Shown here piece by piece: positions 1 through 7,168 of a stretch of DNA of 32,947 nucleotides (positions are counted from its first letter, which is position 1; each line of letters opens with the position of its first letter). Source of the stretch: Candidatus Bathyarchaeota archaeon (GTDB lineage: Archaea; Thermoproteota; Bathyarchaeia; Bathyarchaeales; Bathycorpusculaceae); assembly GCA_023512225.1 (NCBI GenBank), contig JAIMAA010000004.1, forward strand, positions 1-32,947, given 5' to 3'. A program made the position numbers and the translations under genes. The notes beneath the pieces are model-generated. The model was not told where the DNA came from, ran no database searches, and saw only the letters and a list, made by a program, of their open reading frames with translations.

Positions 1-36
1 GTCATGGCGAATTTTTTAGGAAAGGAGGTAAAACTC

Positions 37-381
37 ATGGTTTTTCCGAACGAGCAAAAAAAATTCAGGATACTTTCAGTCGAAGGATGTAAACCTTGTG
101 AAAGGATCAAGGAGAAACTCGGCGATAGGGTTGACTTTGTGGATTTGAACAGTGAACAAGGCAAGGAGTTAATCGAGAAGGGTATTGTAGACATAAATAG
201 AAAAGGATCGGTAAGCCTTCCGCTGGGAATAGACGAGAACAATCAATCCTGTGAGATTTTCTTTGATGATGATGTTGTGCTCGCCGTCTGCGGGGGCGAG
301 ACGAGAGTCCTTTATGAAAGGGAAGAAGATGAGGAAAAAGAACGTGGCGATGAGAAAGCGGTTTTTAAAATATTGCCTTGA
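37..381 (+). CDS. Glutaredoxin/thioredoxin-like thiol protein
   Basis: A 114-aa protein whose N-terminal strand is followed by a CxxC redox motif (GCKPCE, Cys18 and Cys21), as in small glutaredoxin/NrdH-type proteins. The start at 37 is chosen over the upstream ATG at 4 because AAAGGAGG lies just before it. The C-terminal third is acidic and unlike classic glutaredoxin. The cis-Pro region (SLPLG) is plausible but weak. It overlaps the next gene, which has a ferredoxin-thioredoxin-reductase-like Cys pattern, so a small electron-transfer pair is likely. A cytoplasmic dithiol donor for ribonucleotide reductase or other thiol enzymes is an inference; no such partner is in the window. Confidence 0.7.
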   Translation: MVFPNEQKKFRILSVEGCKPCERIKEKLGDRVDFVDLNSEQGKELIEKGIVDINRKGSVSLPLGIDENNQSCEIFFDDDVVLAVCGGETRVLYEREEDEEKERGDEKAVFKILP

Positions 382-589
382 CAATTCCTTGGTTATCAAT
401 CCATTCTTCTCAGTTGATTCGTGGATTGAGATGATTGAGAAAATCGGTGGGTGCCCGTGTGTATCGGGGAGGAATATTTGTCCATGCCCGGAATCGCTAT
501 TTGAGCTAAAAAAAACAGGGGTATGCAAATGCAACTTTTTTATGACCATTGATTACTACCTTAAAACCTTTTTAGGTGCGAACTTGTAG
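329..589 (+). CDS. Ferredoxin-thioredoxin reductase catalytic-subunit-like protein
   Basis: An 86-aa protein with CPC at residues 42-44, CPC at 51-53 and CKC at 66-68, plus Cys16. The catalytic beta subunit of ferredoxin-thioredoxin reductase carries CPC, CPC and CHC clusters that bind a 4Fe-4S centre and the active disulfide, and the order and spirit match here. The spacings (6 and 12 residues) are shorter or different from the classic 16 and 8, so this is FTR-like rather than a canonical subunit. The start at ATG 329 follows AAAGGGAAG and gives a 53-nt overlap with the glutaredoxin-like gene, suggesting translational coupling. It could alternatively be a zinc-binding protein. Confidence 0.6.
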   Translation: MRKKNVAMRKRFLKYCLDNSLVINPFFSVDSWIEMIEKIGGCPCVSGRNICPCPESLFELKKTGVCKCNFFMTIDYYLKTFLGANL

Positions 590-608
590 GATGAAATCTG
601 AGAAATAG

Positions 609-863
609 GTGTTGGAAAAATTTTTTACCCTGCTTTCTACAAATGGGTTTTCGATATACGACTATGGTAAATGGAAATTTAAAGTATGGGTTCGGGGAAT
701 GCCCCCATGGCATGCGAACATTGTTTTTGAGATAGTCGAAGAAGGACACGTTGTCATACATGGTGCTGAAGGAGAATACTCAAGATTTGCGAAAAAACCG
801 CATGCTGGGTTTTTTGCCAAAAATATAATTGAGCTTCTAAGAAGAGCAAAAGAAGAGGAGTAA
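609..863 (+). CDS. Hypothetical 84-aa protein
   Basis: Starts with GTG and has only a weak ribosome binding site. The sequence is mixed alpha/beta with aromatic residues (KWKFKVWVRG, PPWHANIVFEIVEEG) and a basic C-terminal helix; no motif is recognised. It ends one base before the next ATG and so sits in the same short rightward operon as the redox pair. Confidence 0.6.
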   Translation: MLEKFFTLLSTNGFSIYDYGKWKFKVWVRGMPPWHANIVFEIVEEGHVVIHGAEGEYSRFAKKPHAGFFAKNIIELLRRAKEEE

Positions 864-1166
864 ATGGAAGACGTGAAATTCGAGAAGGTCACAAGATACA
901 CCTACAGGCCGCCAGACCAGATCAAAATAACAACATACAACCGCAAGAAGACGACCAGCCTGAAGCAGTTTGCCATTAGAAAAAGATTTGGTGAGATTGC
1001 GAGCAAGACAAGGGGAATCAAAGGCGTTGTGAGGGATGAAGAAAGGCTCATGCCAAAGAGTGCACACGAAATGAAAATAATCGAAGGCACTAAGGCAGAA
1101 GAACTTATAACAACGGAGGTCAGAAAGGAATATGAGAAAAGGTTCGGCAAGAGGAGAAAAGGGTAA
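864..1166 (+). CDS. Hypothetical basic 100-aa protein
   Basis: Preceded by GAAGAGGAG and starting directly after the stop of the previous gene. Very rich in Lys and Arg with a strongly basic C-terminus (KRFGKRRKG), which suggests nucleic-acid binding, but no family is recognised. Last gene of the left rightward operon; it converges on the minus-strand gene at 1201-1449. Confidence 0.6.
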   Translation: MEDVKFEKVTRYTYRPPDQIKITTYNRKKTTSLKQFAIRKRFGEIASKTRGIKGVVRDEERLMPKSAHEMKIIEGTKAEELITTEVRKEYEKRFGKRRKG

Positions 1167-1192
1167 CGGATTTTAAGCCGACCCTCTTCTCC
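1153..1192. terminator. Inverted repeat between convergent genes, possible terminator
   Basis: Arms 1153-1164 and 1181-1192 pair over 12 positions with one mismatch. It lies between two converging genes. There is no clear T run on the plus side, so termination is only suggested by position. Confidence 0.35.
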
Positions 1193-1200
1193 AAAGAAGA

Positions 1201-1449
1201 TTATTTCCCGTGCTTTGCGGCCACACATGCAGCGGTCTTCGGAACGATCCTTCCCTTATAGACCACCTTTCCTGTCTGCCCCCTGCACTCTCCGGCCTTA
1301 ATCAGGTATCCTCTTAAGTGAGAGGGGACCTCACCCTTCCTGAAGGAAGCCCTCTTCACAACTACTATGTCAGGGTTGAAGGGTGTCCGAGATACCGACA
1401 TGTCCCTTGCGGCCATAAGCTGAGCAAGGTTTGCATAGACACCAGCCAT
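1201..1449 (-). CDS. Hypothetical 82-aa basic protein behind attenuator-like leader
   Basis: The start at 1449 is fixed by GGGAGGTGAATAAT immediately upstream; an upstream in-frame ATG is inside the leader and is rejected. The protein is basic with 3 Cys in its second half and no recognised motif. It is a single-gene unit: a promoter at 1545-1573 is followed at once by the repeated leader/terminator element (1481-1533) and then this gene. Its leader is shared, including the ribosome binding site region, with the membrane-protein gene at 9892, so the two are probably co-regulated. Confidence 0.65.
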   Translation of the reverse strand: MAGVYANLAQLMAARDMSVSRTPFNPDIVVVKRASFRKGEVPSHLRGYLIKAGECRGQTGKVVYKGRIVPKTAACVAAKHGK

Positions 1450-1480
1450 ATTATTCACCTCCCTTCGTTTTGGATGGGCC

Positions 1481-1533
1481 AAAAAAAGGCCGAACCCAAA
1501 TTTATGGATTCAGCCTCGGTTGTTCCGTCAGCC
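1481..1533 (-). promoter_or_regulatory. Leader attenuator-like element, copy 3
   Basis: On the minus strand this begins GGCTGACGGAACAACCGAGG, then forms a 10-bp stem (arms 1506-1515 and 1488-1497, 8-nt loop) and ends in seven T. Compared with the copies at 6270 and 9807, two stem pairs have become G-U wobbles, so pairing is kept while sequence changes. The predicted transcription start of the promoter at 1545-1573 falls just before it. The similarity to copy 2 continues through the ribosome binding site (CCAAAACGAAGGGAGGTGAA). Confidence 0.8.
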
Positions 1534-1544
1534 CTTTTTTAGTT

Positions 1545-1573
1545 CACATAGCATAGGTTCGCCTGTTTGTCAA
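1545..1573 (-). promoter_or_regulatory. Promoter for the 82-aa gene
   Basis: Minus-strand TTGACA (1568-1573), 17-bp spacer and TATGTG (1545-1550). The start point is predicted near 1538, directly before the repeated leader element. Confidence 0.6.
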
Positions 1574-1894
1574 CATATTTTTTTGTCCTCTCTCCATTAC
1601 CTCAAAAGAAAGCTGAAATCGTCTAACCCCGATAGAAATTTCAAATGCTCAAAATAAAAAAAGTTTTTATATAAATTTCAAGGGTAAACGACACATATGG
1701 TTTGAACTCAGGCGAAAACTGCCTATACTCATCGAGTCTGTACTCTAATTAATGTTTCCATATCCATTCAGGCACGTCTTTTCTTGTGCAACAATATTTG
1801 GTTAAAACACTGTCTATAAGCTTGTTGTAGTCTGGACGCTTAAGTCCTTCAAAAAGAATTTTTTATTTATCGACCCTTGTTCCATGATAAAGTA
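1574..1894. other. Non-coding AT-rich interval
   Basis: No open frame with a plausible ribosome binding site on either strand and no tRNA. It lies downstream of the leftward integrase operon and upstream of the 82-aa gene promoter. It could hold an attachment site, but none can be recognised without the host sequence. Confidence 0.5.
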
Positions 1895-2398
1895 TCATGG
1901 GATTACAGCCTCCACTTCCTTGATAATTTCTTGACATTTATCCCTTGCTTGCAATAAAAGAGGAATGAGAATCTTCCTGTCAGCGGCCGGAAGATTTGGG
2001 ATGTCACTTATCCTTATAATAGCAATTTCAGGCATTCCTTTTCCCCGACCCCTGGCCTCCCTGATCGAAACAAAAGGAGCTTCCTTTAAGTCAACGAGTG
2101 AGAAACTATCCTCTTTGTGAGGATTATATTCCCTTGCCCTTGATCCTACAATCTCTTTAGTCTCCACAAGCTTCTCCGCCACTTCTTTTGCCCTCTTTCC
2201 GTACCTCTTCATCTTGATAATGAAGTGCATTCCAGTTCTTCCCATACGTTTATGCAAGCCACAAAGAGGACAGACAAGGAAAGAGACCGTTGTGGTAACC
2301 TTTTTTGTTTTCTTCTTGGATATTCCAAATTCTTCGAGGGCTTCTTTTTTTGAAGTGTAAAGCTCAAAGTCTAAATATGTGGAGGGTCTCTTAGCCAT
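1895..2398 (-). CDS. Hypothetical 167-aa protein with CPLC motif
   Basis: Contains one CPLCGLHKR motif near residues 43-51, which looks like half of a zinc site, then basic stretches and a helical C-terminus. No second Cys pair is seen, so metal binding would need dimerisation or His ligands. The start overlaps the upstream membrane-protein gene by 8 bp, which makes it the last gene of the leftward integrase operon. Function unknown; nucleic-acid binding is only a guess from charge. Confidence 0.65.
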   Translation of the reverse strand: MAKRPSTYLDFELYTSKKEALEEFGISKKKTKKVTTTVSFLVCPLCGLHKRMGRTGMHFIIKMKRYGKRAKEVAEKLVETKEIVGSRAREYNPHKEDSFSLVDLKEAPFVSIREARGRGKGMPEIAIIRISDIPNLPAADRKILIPLLLQARDKCQEIIKEVEAVIP

Positions 2399-2678
2399 TC
2401 TCTTTGTCCATCTTCCATGGATTCCATGGATTTAAAAGCCTATCGTCGATCAGGATTAGAAATGAGCATATTCCAGCAACCGAGAGGCCATTGACAAAGG
2501 AGAAGAACACGGTGGCGACGTTTATAGACTGAGCCGTGATGAGAAAGTAAAAGAATGAGAACCAGAATGAAAGGCAGAAGCGGCAGTTCAATGGTTTAAA
2601 GTTAAAACGATCCCCCCTCGCCATTTGAACAGAAAGGCTAAAGGCATAGGCGGCAAGGGATAAACTTATTATTTCCAT
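2391..2678 (-). CDS. Small membrane protein with CRFC motif
   Basis: A 95-aa protein with an N-terminal hydrophobic helix, a central FCLSFWFSFFYFLI segment and a third hydrophobic stretch near the C-terminus, giving two or three membrane passes. A Cys-x2-Cys (CRFC) precedes the central segment. AAGGAGG lies 8-9 nt before the ATG. It overlaps the sigma-like gene upstream by 10 bp and the 167-aa gene downstream by 8 bp. Role unknown; a membrane protein in a lysogeny-type operon could act in superinfection exclusion, which is inference. Confidence 0.65.
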   Translation of the reverse strand: MEIISLSLAAYAFSLSVQMARGDRFNFKPLNCRFCLSFWFSFFYFLITAQSINVATVFFSFVNGLSVAGICSFLILIDDRLLNPWNPWKMDKENG

Positions 2679-3043
2679 ACACTTTCCTCCTTTTTGGTGA
2701 GTGATTTTTCCTCCTTTCTTCTAAGGAGGTCTTTAAGTCGTTTGATTATCTTCGCCTTAGAAATATTTGAGTAATCTAATACTGGATGTGAGACTCCTTT
2801 TTTATATAATATAATTCTCAAAGAATGTAAAACCGCCTTTAACTCAAGCTGCCGGATTCTATCACGTGTTAATCCCCACATGTCTCCTATTTCTTCAAGC
2901 GTAAACTCATGGTTAATTAAACAACAACAGTTTAAGATTTCTCTTGAAGATTTTGTTTCTTTGGATTTGGATGGTAATCTTAAGCCAGTCCAAAAAATGT
3001 TGTGTCTACAATCATAATTAAGACAGGGTTTGGTTATTTCCAC
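2669..3043 (-). CDS. Sigma-70 region-4-like DNA-binding regulator
   Basis: A 124-aa protein. The N-terminal part has a Cys cluster (CLNYDC, then CCC). Residues ~46-75 carry FTLEEIGDMWGLTRDRIRQL, a clear match to the region-4 helix-turn-helix of sigma-70 factors, which reads the -35 element. Region 2 is absent, so it is not a complete sigma factor; it more likely acts as a transcription regulator or co-opts host RNA polymerase. A GTG start is used, 8 bp after the integrase stop, so the two are co-transcribed. The C-terminal tail is rich in Lys and Arg. Confidence 0.75.
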   Translation of the reverse strand: MEITKPCLNYDCRHNIFWTGLRLPSKSKETKSSREILNCCCLINHEFTLEEIGDMWGLTRDRIRQLELKAVLHSLRIILYKKGVSHPVLDYSNISKAKIIKRLKDLLRRKEEKSLTKKEESVWK

Positions 3044-3051
3044 ACGGTGTT

Positions 3052-3927
3052 CTATAAAACATCCTCATCAACTCTACTTACGCTTTCGCCAGACCACAAT
3101 TTAAGAATTGGGTGTACTTCAAAAACCTTTTTATCTATTTGAATGGCTATCTCTGGATTCTCCATCTCTGCAAAGTAGTGCTCTATCATGGATATTCCTC
3201 TTGGTATCCATCGCATAAACTTGTTGATAACAATCTCTTGAAGACCGGCAAGGAGAAGCTGTGAGGCAAGAAGCCTCCTAAATGAATGGAACCCAATCCT
3301 TTTTCTCATTTCTACCCCAGACCTTGCTGCCATGAGGTCGAACATGAAGTTAAGTCTTGTGATATAAGGGATGGATTTTATCATTGATAGGCCCTCTTTC
3401 ATTTCATACATGACTGGGACTATTTCTTCGGGTATGAGATGGGGTCGCTTCATTTCAATTTCAATTCCCTTCTTCACAGTAGCGGTGAAAATTCGTCGTT
3501 CGATGTCAATATCATCTTTTGTGACTCTGTAAATTTCGCTCCTACGAAGTCCATAAATTGAGGACAGTGCTAAGTATCCGACTTCTACCGTTCCGAAATA
3601 CTTTGGAACGGTTTCGATCATCTTTTTTGCCTCTTCGAGGGTAAGTGCTGGCTTTAATCTTTTAATTCCTCTTGGAACAACGTCTCCTCTCGAAACATCA
3701 AATGGTAGTCCAGCAGCTTTATAGAAGAACTTCAGTGCATAAAAGGCTGTTGTCACTGAGTTTTTTGGAATGGTTTTTAGAAACTGGATGATGCTGTCTC
3801 TTGAGAGATCACCAACGGACTTTCTAATGAAGCCTTCTACAAATATAGTGTACGTCTCTCTCGTAGCGTCGGATTTTAGTGAAATAGCATTCTCAAATGC
3901 CCATACATGGTCTCTGCTGATAAGCAT
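3052..3927 (-). CDS. int: Tyrosine recombinase (phage integrase)
   Basis: A 291-aa protein. An N-terminal SAM-like core-binding domain spans about residues 1-80. The catalytic domain has Arg128 in GLRRSEI, the HSFRR box (His214, Arg217), Trp240 and the nucleophile Tyr251 in IEHYF, so the active site looks complete. It would insert or excise the element at an attachment site, probably near the gene. It is the first gene of a leftward operon with the sigma-like regulator. The -10 element lies only about 10 bp before the ATG and no ribosome binding site is seen, so the mRNA may be leaderless. XerC-like resolution of dimers is an alternative role. Confidence 0.9.
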   Translation of the reverse strand: MLISRDHVWAFENAISLKSDATRETYTIFVEGFIRKSVGDLSRDSIIQFLKTIPKNSVTTAFYALKFFYKAAGLPFDVSRGDVVPRGIKRLKPALTLEEAKKMIETVPKYFGTVEVGYLALSSIYGLRRSEIYRVTKDDIDIERRIFTATVKKGIEIEMKRPHLIPEEIVPVMYEMKEGLSMIKSIPYITRLNFMFDLMAARSGVEMRKRIGFHSFRRLLASQLLLAGLQEIVINKFMRWIPRGISMIEHYFAEMENPEIAIQIDKKVFEVHPILKLWSGESVSRVDEDVL

Positions 3928-3937
3928 AATTTAATTA

Positions 3938-3964
3938 AGTATACTATTCAAACCGTTGTGTCAA
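3938..3964 (-). promoter_or_regulatory. Integrase promoter
   Basis: Minus-strand TTGACA (3959-3964) and TATACT (3938-3943), with a short 15-bp spacer. It is back to back with the rightward late promoter, whose -35 starts at 3976, so a single regulator bound here could control both. Confidence 0.6.
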
Positions 3965-3975
3965 GAAAAAATTTA

Positions 3976-4004
3976 TTGACAATTTAACATTTGAGATTTA
4001 TTAT
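3976..4004 (+). promoter_or_regulatory. Strong promoter of the rightward late operon
   Basis: TTGACA (3976-3981), exact 17-bp spacer, TATTAT (3999-4004). AAAAAGGAGCG precedes the ATG at 4033. This is the only canonical promoter seen before the long rightward gene run. Confidence 0.8.
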
Positions 4005-4032
4005 GTCTTAAAAAATAAAAAAGGAGCGAATC

Positions 4033-5715
4033 ATGGCAGAAAAAGAAGGGTTGAAAAAGGCAAGGTTGACCGTTGAGGACATCATCGAGAAGGCAGAGGC
4101 GAAAAAGGATTCCAAGCTACTTGAGGGGATCGCCGAAAAGCTTCCCTCGGCCTCAAAAGTAAGAATTTATAAGAGGCAGGATGATGGTGGAAAGTCATTC
4201 ATAATATCAATACCTGCCGAGGACTTTCCGGTGCAAGAGACGCATGAGTTCATAAAGAAAAAATTTGTCGACAAGTACGGCGGTGGCGACTACGTCGTTG
4301 AGATGGTGGATAGCGGTGGGGACGTAGTCGGTAAGGGATTAGTAAATATCATAGACGAATCAAGGGAGGCTCCGGAAGCCAAGTCTATGAAGATCATTGG
4401 TGAGGCCTTGGAGATGAAGGAGAGGGCTATTGAGAAGGTCAGAGAGGCCGAAAAGGAGATAAGGGAGGTCGAAAAGACAAAATACGAGGCGACACTTGAT
4501 TCGATAAACAAGCAGTGGGAGATGCTATCAAGGCTTTATGAGACCAAGATAAAAGACCTTGAGGAGAGGAAAAAAGACCAACCAGAGTACATGCAGTTAA
4601 TTCTGAATAACCAAATAAACAGTATCAGGGCAGAAATGGACATGGCGAGAATGAAGTTTGAATCAGAAATGAGGGCTAAGGAGGAGGGGAAGGTTGCCAC
4701 CGAAAAGATGTTCGACCTTGTAAATACCCTGATACCGCTCATCGTTGAAAAATCAACAGAGAAAGGAAAGGACCCAGTTCAAGCGTTCACGGATACGCTT
4801 AATGCGATAGACAGTGTCGTAGGAAGGAAGCAGGATTTCTTCGAGTCGCTTATGGAGAACCCAGAAAAGCTGCTCGTCTTCAAGAGGCTTATCGGCCTTG
4901 ATGAAGATGGAAGGAAGAAGGATTTTCTTTCAGAAATGCTTGAAAATCCAGCAAAGGCAGAGATATTTAAGAAAGTAATGGGGCTGGATCGTAAGGATTT
5001 TATAACTGAAATGATGGAAAACCCGCAGAAGTTTGAAATGATAAAAAAGCTTATGGGTGTAACTGAGGTTGACAAAACCCTTCCTGTGACAATTGAACCG
5101 AAGAAGGATTTCCTCGACCAATTGATAGAGGCCAAGGGTAAATATGAGGCCCTGAAGTCTATGTTTAGTCCAGCACAGCCGGTCAGATCGATAGTTGAGC
5201 TTGCAGGATTGTTCTTTCAGAACGCAGGTCCACATATATTAAATGCCATAAACCAGATCACCAATAGTATGGTAACAATGGCGATGATAAATAAGGGGTT
5301 AGTCACACAGTTGCCGGATGGGACGGTTGTCCCAAAGTTGCAAAGGCCAGCGATAAGGCGCGCAAAATCGGAGGAAACACCAATTGAGCCATTTGCTGGA
5401 ACTTCTGATAAAGAGGAGGAGAAAGTGGACGTTAGGAAAATATTTGAAAACATTCTGATTGATGTGGCATCGTCCTACACGGAACCGGTGGAGTCAAAAA
5501 TTTTTGTTGACAAGGTAGCAGAAAATGTAATAATAATGGCAAAAAGGAATCCAGCGATGATTTTTGAGGGTATGAAGCACAAAGACTACATAGGTGAGAT
5601 GCAGTCAATTATCTCCAAAGCGCTGAAGATTGCAGATGTAGAGTCAAGGGCGGTAGCGCAAGCCATCGCAGAAGCTGTCAAGCAAAAGGTGATGCAGCTA
5701 TGGAGCCAAGGCTAA
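4033..5715 (+). CDS. Large coiled-coil protein with helical repeats
   Basis: A 560-aa, highly charged protein and the first gene of the late operon. Residues ~42-105 form a beta-rich module (VRIYKRQDDGGKSFIISI, then YGGGDYVVEM). Residues ~120-230 are a long Glu/Lys coiled coil. Residues ~264-378 hold three clear and one degenerate copies of a helical repeat with core DF-x3-MxENPxK-x4-K-x3-GL. The C-terminal ~100 residues are amphipathic and helical. No Walker motif is present, so it is not the packaging ATPase. It could be a structural or scaffolding protein or a minor virion component; the position at the head of the operon supports an assembly role. Not assigned to a family. Confidence 0.75.
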   Translation: MAEKEGLKKARLTVEDIIEKAEAKKDSKLLEGIAEKLPSASKVRIYKRQDDGGKSFIISIPAEDFPVQETHEFIKKKFVDKYGGGDYVVEMVDSGGDVVGKGLVNIIDESREAPEAKSMKIIGEALEMKERAIEKVREAEKEIREVEKTKYEATLDSINKQWEMLSRLYETKIKDLEERKKDQPEYMQLILNNQINSIRAEMDMARMKFESEMRAKEEGKVATEKMFDLVNTLIPLIVEKSTEKGKDPVQAFTDTLNAIDSVVGRKQDFFESLMENPEKLLVFKRLIGLDEDGRKKDFLSEMLENPAKAEIFKKVMGLDRKDFITEMMENPQKFEMIKKLMGVTEVDKTLPVTIEPKKDFLDQLIEAKGKYEALKSMFSPAQPVRSIVELAGLFFQNAGPHILNAINQITNSMVTMAMINKGLVTQLPDGTVVPKLQRPAIRRAKSEETPIEPFAGTSDKEEEKVDVRKIFENILIDVASSYTEPVESKIFVDKVAENVIIMAKRNPAMIFEGMKHKDYIGEMQSIISKALKIADVESRAVAQAIAEAVKQKVMQLWSQG

Positions 5716-6206
5716 CCGTAAAGGAAATTTATAACTGGGCCGAACGTAACCGTGTTGATGACCTTGTAGAACACATCAAGCTTCTTATCGCATCTGGGAT
5801 GGTTAATTGGGAGGATAGCGACAGAATCCTTTGGGCCATCTCAAAACCACCTACAACTGAACCGCTCAGCGAAAATCCAAAAAAAATTTGTTTTTGTAAA
5901 CCAATGACAGAAGATTTGTTTGATGGAATTGTAGTAGATGATGAAAAGGCAAAAATATCTCCCTGTTACATGGTGAGAGATACGAATCTGGTTTTCACGG
6001 AAGGGATAGTAGGAGCACTTTCTGAGGAACAGAAGAAATCCTACTGTCCAACGATAATTGAGATCGAAAGGCCTGGCGCAAGGCTTAGACAGCAAAGATT
6101 CAGTACATCCGTGAAAACATGCAAGGAAAAAACCCTGAATTTGAAGGGTCCAGAAAGAGTTACAGAATATCTAAAGTGTGTTTCGGAAGAGGCAAGAAAA
6201 AGGTGA
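5700..6206 (+). CDS. Hypothetical 168-aa Cys-containing protein
   Basis: The ATG lies inside the 3' end of the coiled-coil gene (16-nt overlap), pointing to coupled translation. The N-terminal 50 residues are helical (VKEIYNWAERNRVDDLVEHI); Cys residues at CFC and further on are scattered. No motif recognised. It closes the first late sub-operon: the repeated leader/terminator element follows at 6270. Confidence 0.65.
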   Translation: MEPRLTVKEIYNWAERNRVDDLVEHIKLLIASGMVNWEDSDRILWAISKPPTTEPLSENPKKICFCKPMTEDLFDGIVVDDEKAKISPCYMVRDTNLVFTEGIVGALSEEQKKSYCPTIIEIERPGARLRQQRFSTSVKTCKEKTLNLKGPERVTEYLKCVSEEARKR

Positions 6207-6269
6207 GAAAGACACATCACCTGAGAAACCCATGGAAGGGGAACGATTGTAAGTAAGGTTGATAACAGT

Positions 6270-6322
6270 GGCTGACGGAACAACCGAGGCCGAATCCATT
6301 AAGTTGGATTCGGCCTTTTTTT
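6270..6322 (+). promoter_or_regulatory. Leader attenuator-like element, copy 1
   Basis: A perfect 10-bp stem (arms 6288-6297 and 6306-6315, loop ATTAAGTT) followed by seven T forms an intrinsic terminator. The 5' part (GGCTGACGGAACAACCGAGG) is identical to the other copies. Only 12 nt separate the T run from the ATG at 6335, just enough for GGAGG, so no promoter can lie between. The 5' part can form GGCU/GGCC plus CGG/CCG pairs that would use the first bases of the terminator stem, an antiterminator arrangement. GATAAC at 6261-6266 could be a weak -10. Confidence 0.8.
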
Positions 6323-6334
6323 GGAGGTTATAAG

Positions 6335-6652
6335 ATGCCAATACCACTCATTGCATGGATTGTCGGTGGGGCCGTTACCGCAGTGGTCGGAGGGGTTACT
6401 GCAAGGTCGGTTTTTACTAAGGATGAAAAAACAAACTGCATAACTACTCTTATACAGGCTGGCGTTAGTCCTGCGGATGCTGCTGAACGGTGTATAGGGA
6501 AACCTGAGCCTACCTTAACAGAAAAGTTAGCGTCTCCCATATTAATATTTGTTGGAATTGCCATAGCAGGCCCGCCATTTTTAACTTGGATGAGGGAAAG
6601 TTTGGAGGCGGTTATTAGACCAAGGAAAGAAGAAAGGGGAAGATCGCCATGA
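6335..6652 (+). CDS. Membrane protein with two hydrophobic helices
   Basis: A 105-aa protein. TM1 is near residues 3-23 (GG and GA rich), followed by a loop with Cys residues at NCITTL and AERCIG, then TM2 near residues 68-86 and a basic tail. Reads like an inner virion-membrane or host-membrane protein. GGAGG is 8-9 nt before the ATG. Expression depends on read-through of the element just upstream. Its stop overlaps the transglutaminase-like gene by 4 nt (ATGA type). Confidence 0.7.
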   Translation: MPIPLIAWIVGGAVTAVVGGVTARSVFTKDEKTNCITTLIQAGVSPADAAERCIGKPEPTLTEKLASPILIFVGIAIAGPPFLTWMRESLEAVIRPRKEERGRSP

Positions 6653-7167
6653 CCGAAATGCGTCTTCGAGGTGAAGTTAACTTAAGCACAGACCAAGAGC
6701 GGATGGACAAGCTTGCCGAGCTAATTGAGGAAGGGTCCCAATCTCCAGTTATACGTGAATTCACTCTCAATCTTCTCAATGCGAAGGGTGTCAAGTCATA
6801 CGATTACTTGGGGGAAATAGAAGCAATTTTTGAATGGGTTAGGGATAATATCACCTACCGCAGACACGTTCTTTGCAGGGACAGCTTCACGACTGCCGAA
6901 AGGACATTGAAATTGAGGAGTGGGGACTGCGACAATTGCGTGGTTCTACTCAATTCAATGCTTGCATCTGTTGGAATTCCAGTTGGGGCGAGAATAGTGA
7001 GTTCGTCACAGACAGGGCCATTTCATCATATTTACAGCTTGGCTGGTGTCCCACCATCCGATCCAAAAAGGTGGATCCCACTTGATCCGACAGAAAAATC
7101 AGCAAGAGTTGGTTGGGAACCAGCGTATGCAAAGCGGCGTGACTATCAAATAGTGTGTGAGGTGTGA
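6649..7167 (+). CDS. Transglutaminase-like cysteine peptidase-fold protein
   Basis: A 172-aa protein. The transglutaminase-like triad is visible: Cys94 in SGDCDNC, His126/127 in FHHIY and Asp146 in PLDPTEK. The N-terminal half is helical and includes the IEAIFEWVRDNITY segment typical of this fold. Such proteins act as transglutaminases, peptidases or amidases; in phages a role in cross-linking virion proteins or cutting peptidoglycan peptides has been suggested. The neighbours are membrane virion proteins and a peptidoglycan-binding protein, which favours a virion-associated or entry role. The start overlaps the previous gene by 4 nt. Confidence 0.8.
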   Translation: MTEMRLRGEVNLSTDQERMDKLAELIEEGSQSPVIREFTLNLLNAKGVKSYDYLGEIEAIFEWVRDNITYRRHVLCRDSFTTAERTLKLRSGDCDNCVVLLNSMLASVGIPVGARIVSSSQTGPFHHIYSLAGVPPSDPKRWIPLDPTEKSARVGWEPAYAKRRDYQIVCEV

Positions 7168-7168
7168 T

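Noticed and set aside
4033-5715. Packaging ATPase for the large first late gene
   Set aside because: No Walker A or B motif in 560 residues; dominated by coiled coil and helical repeats.
6203-6256. Possible 17-aa peptide between the 168-aa gene and element copy 1
   Set aside because: Too short, no good ribosome binding site, not needed to explain the leader.
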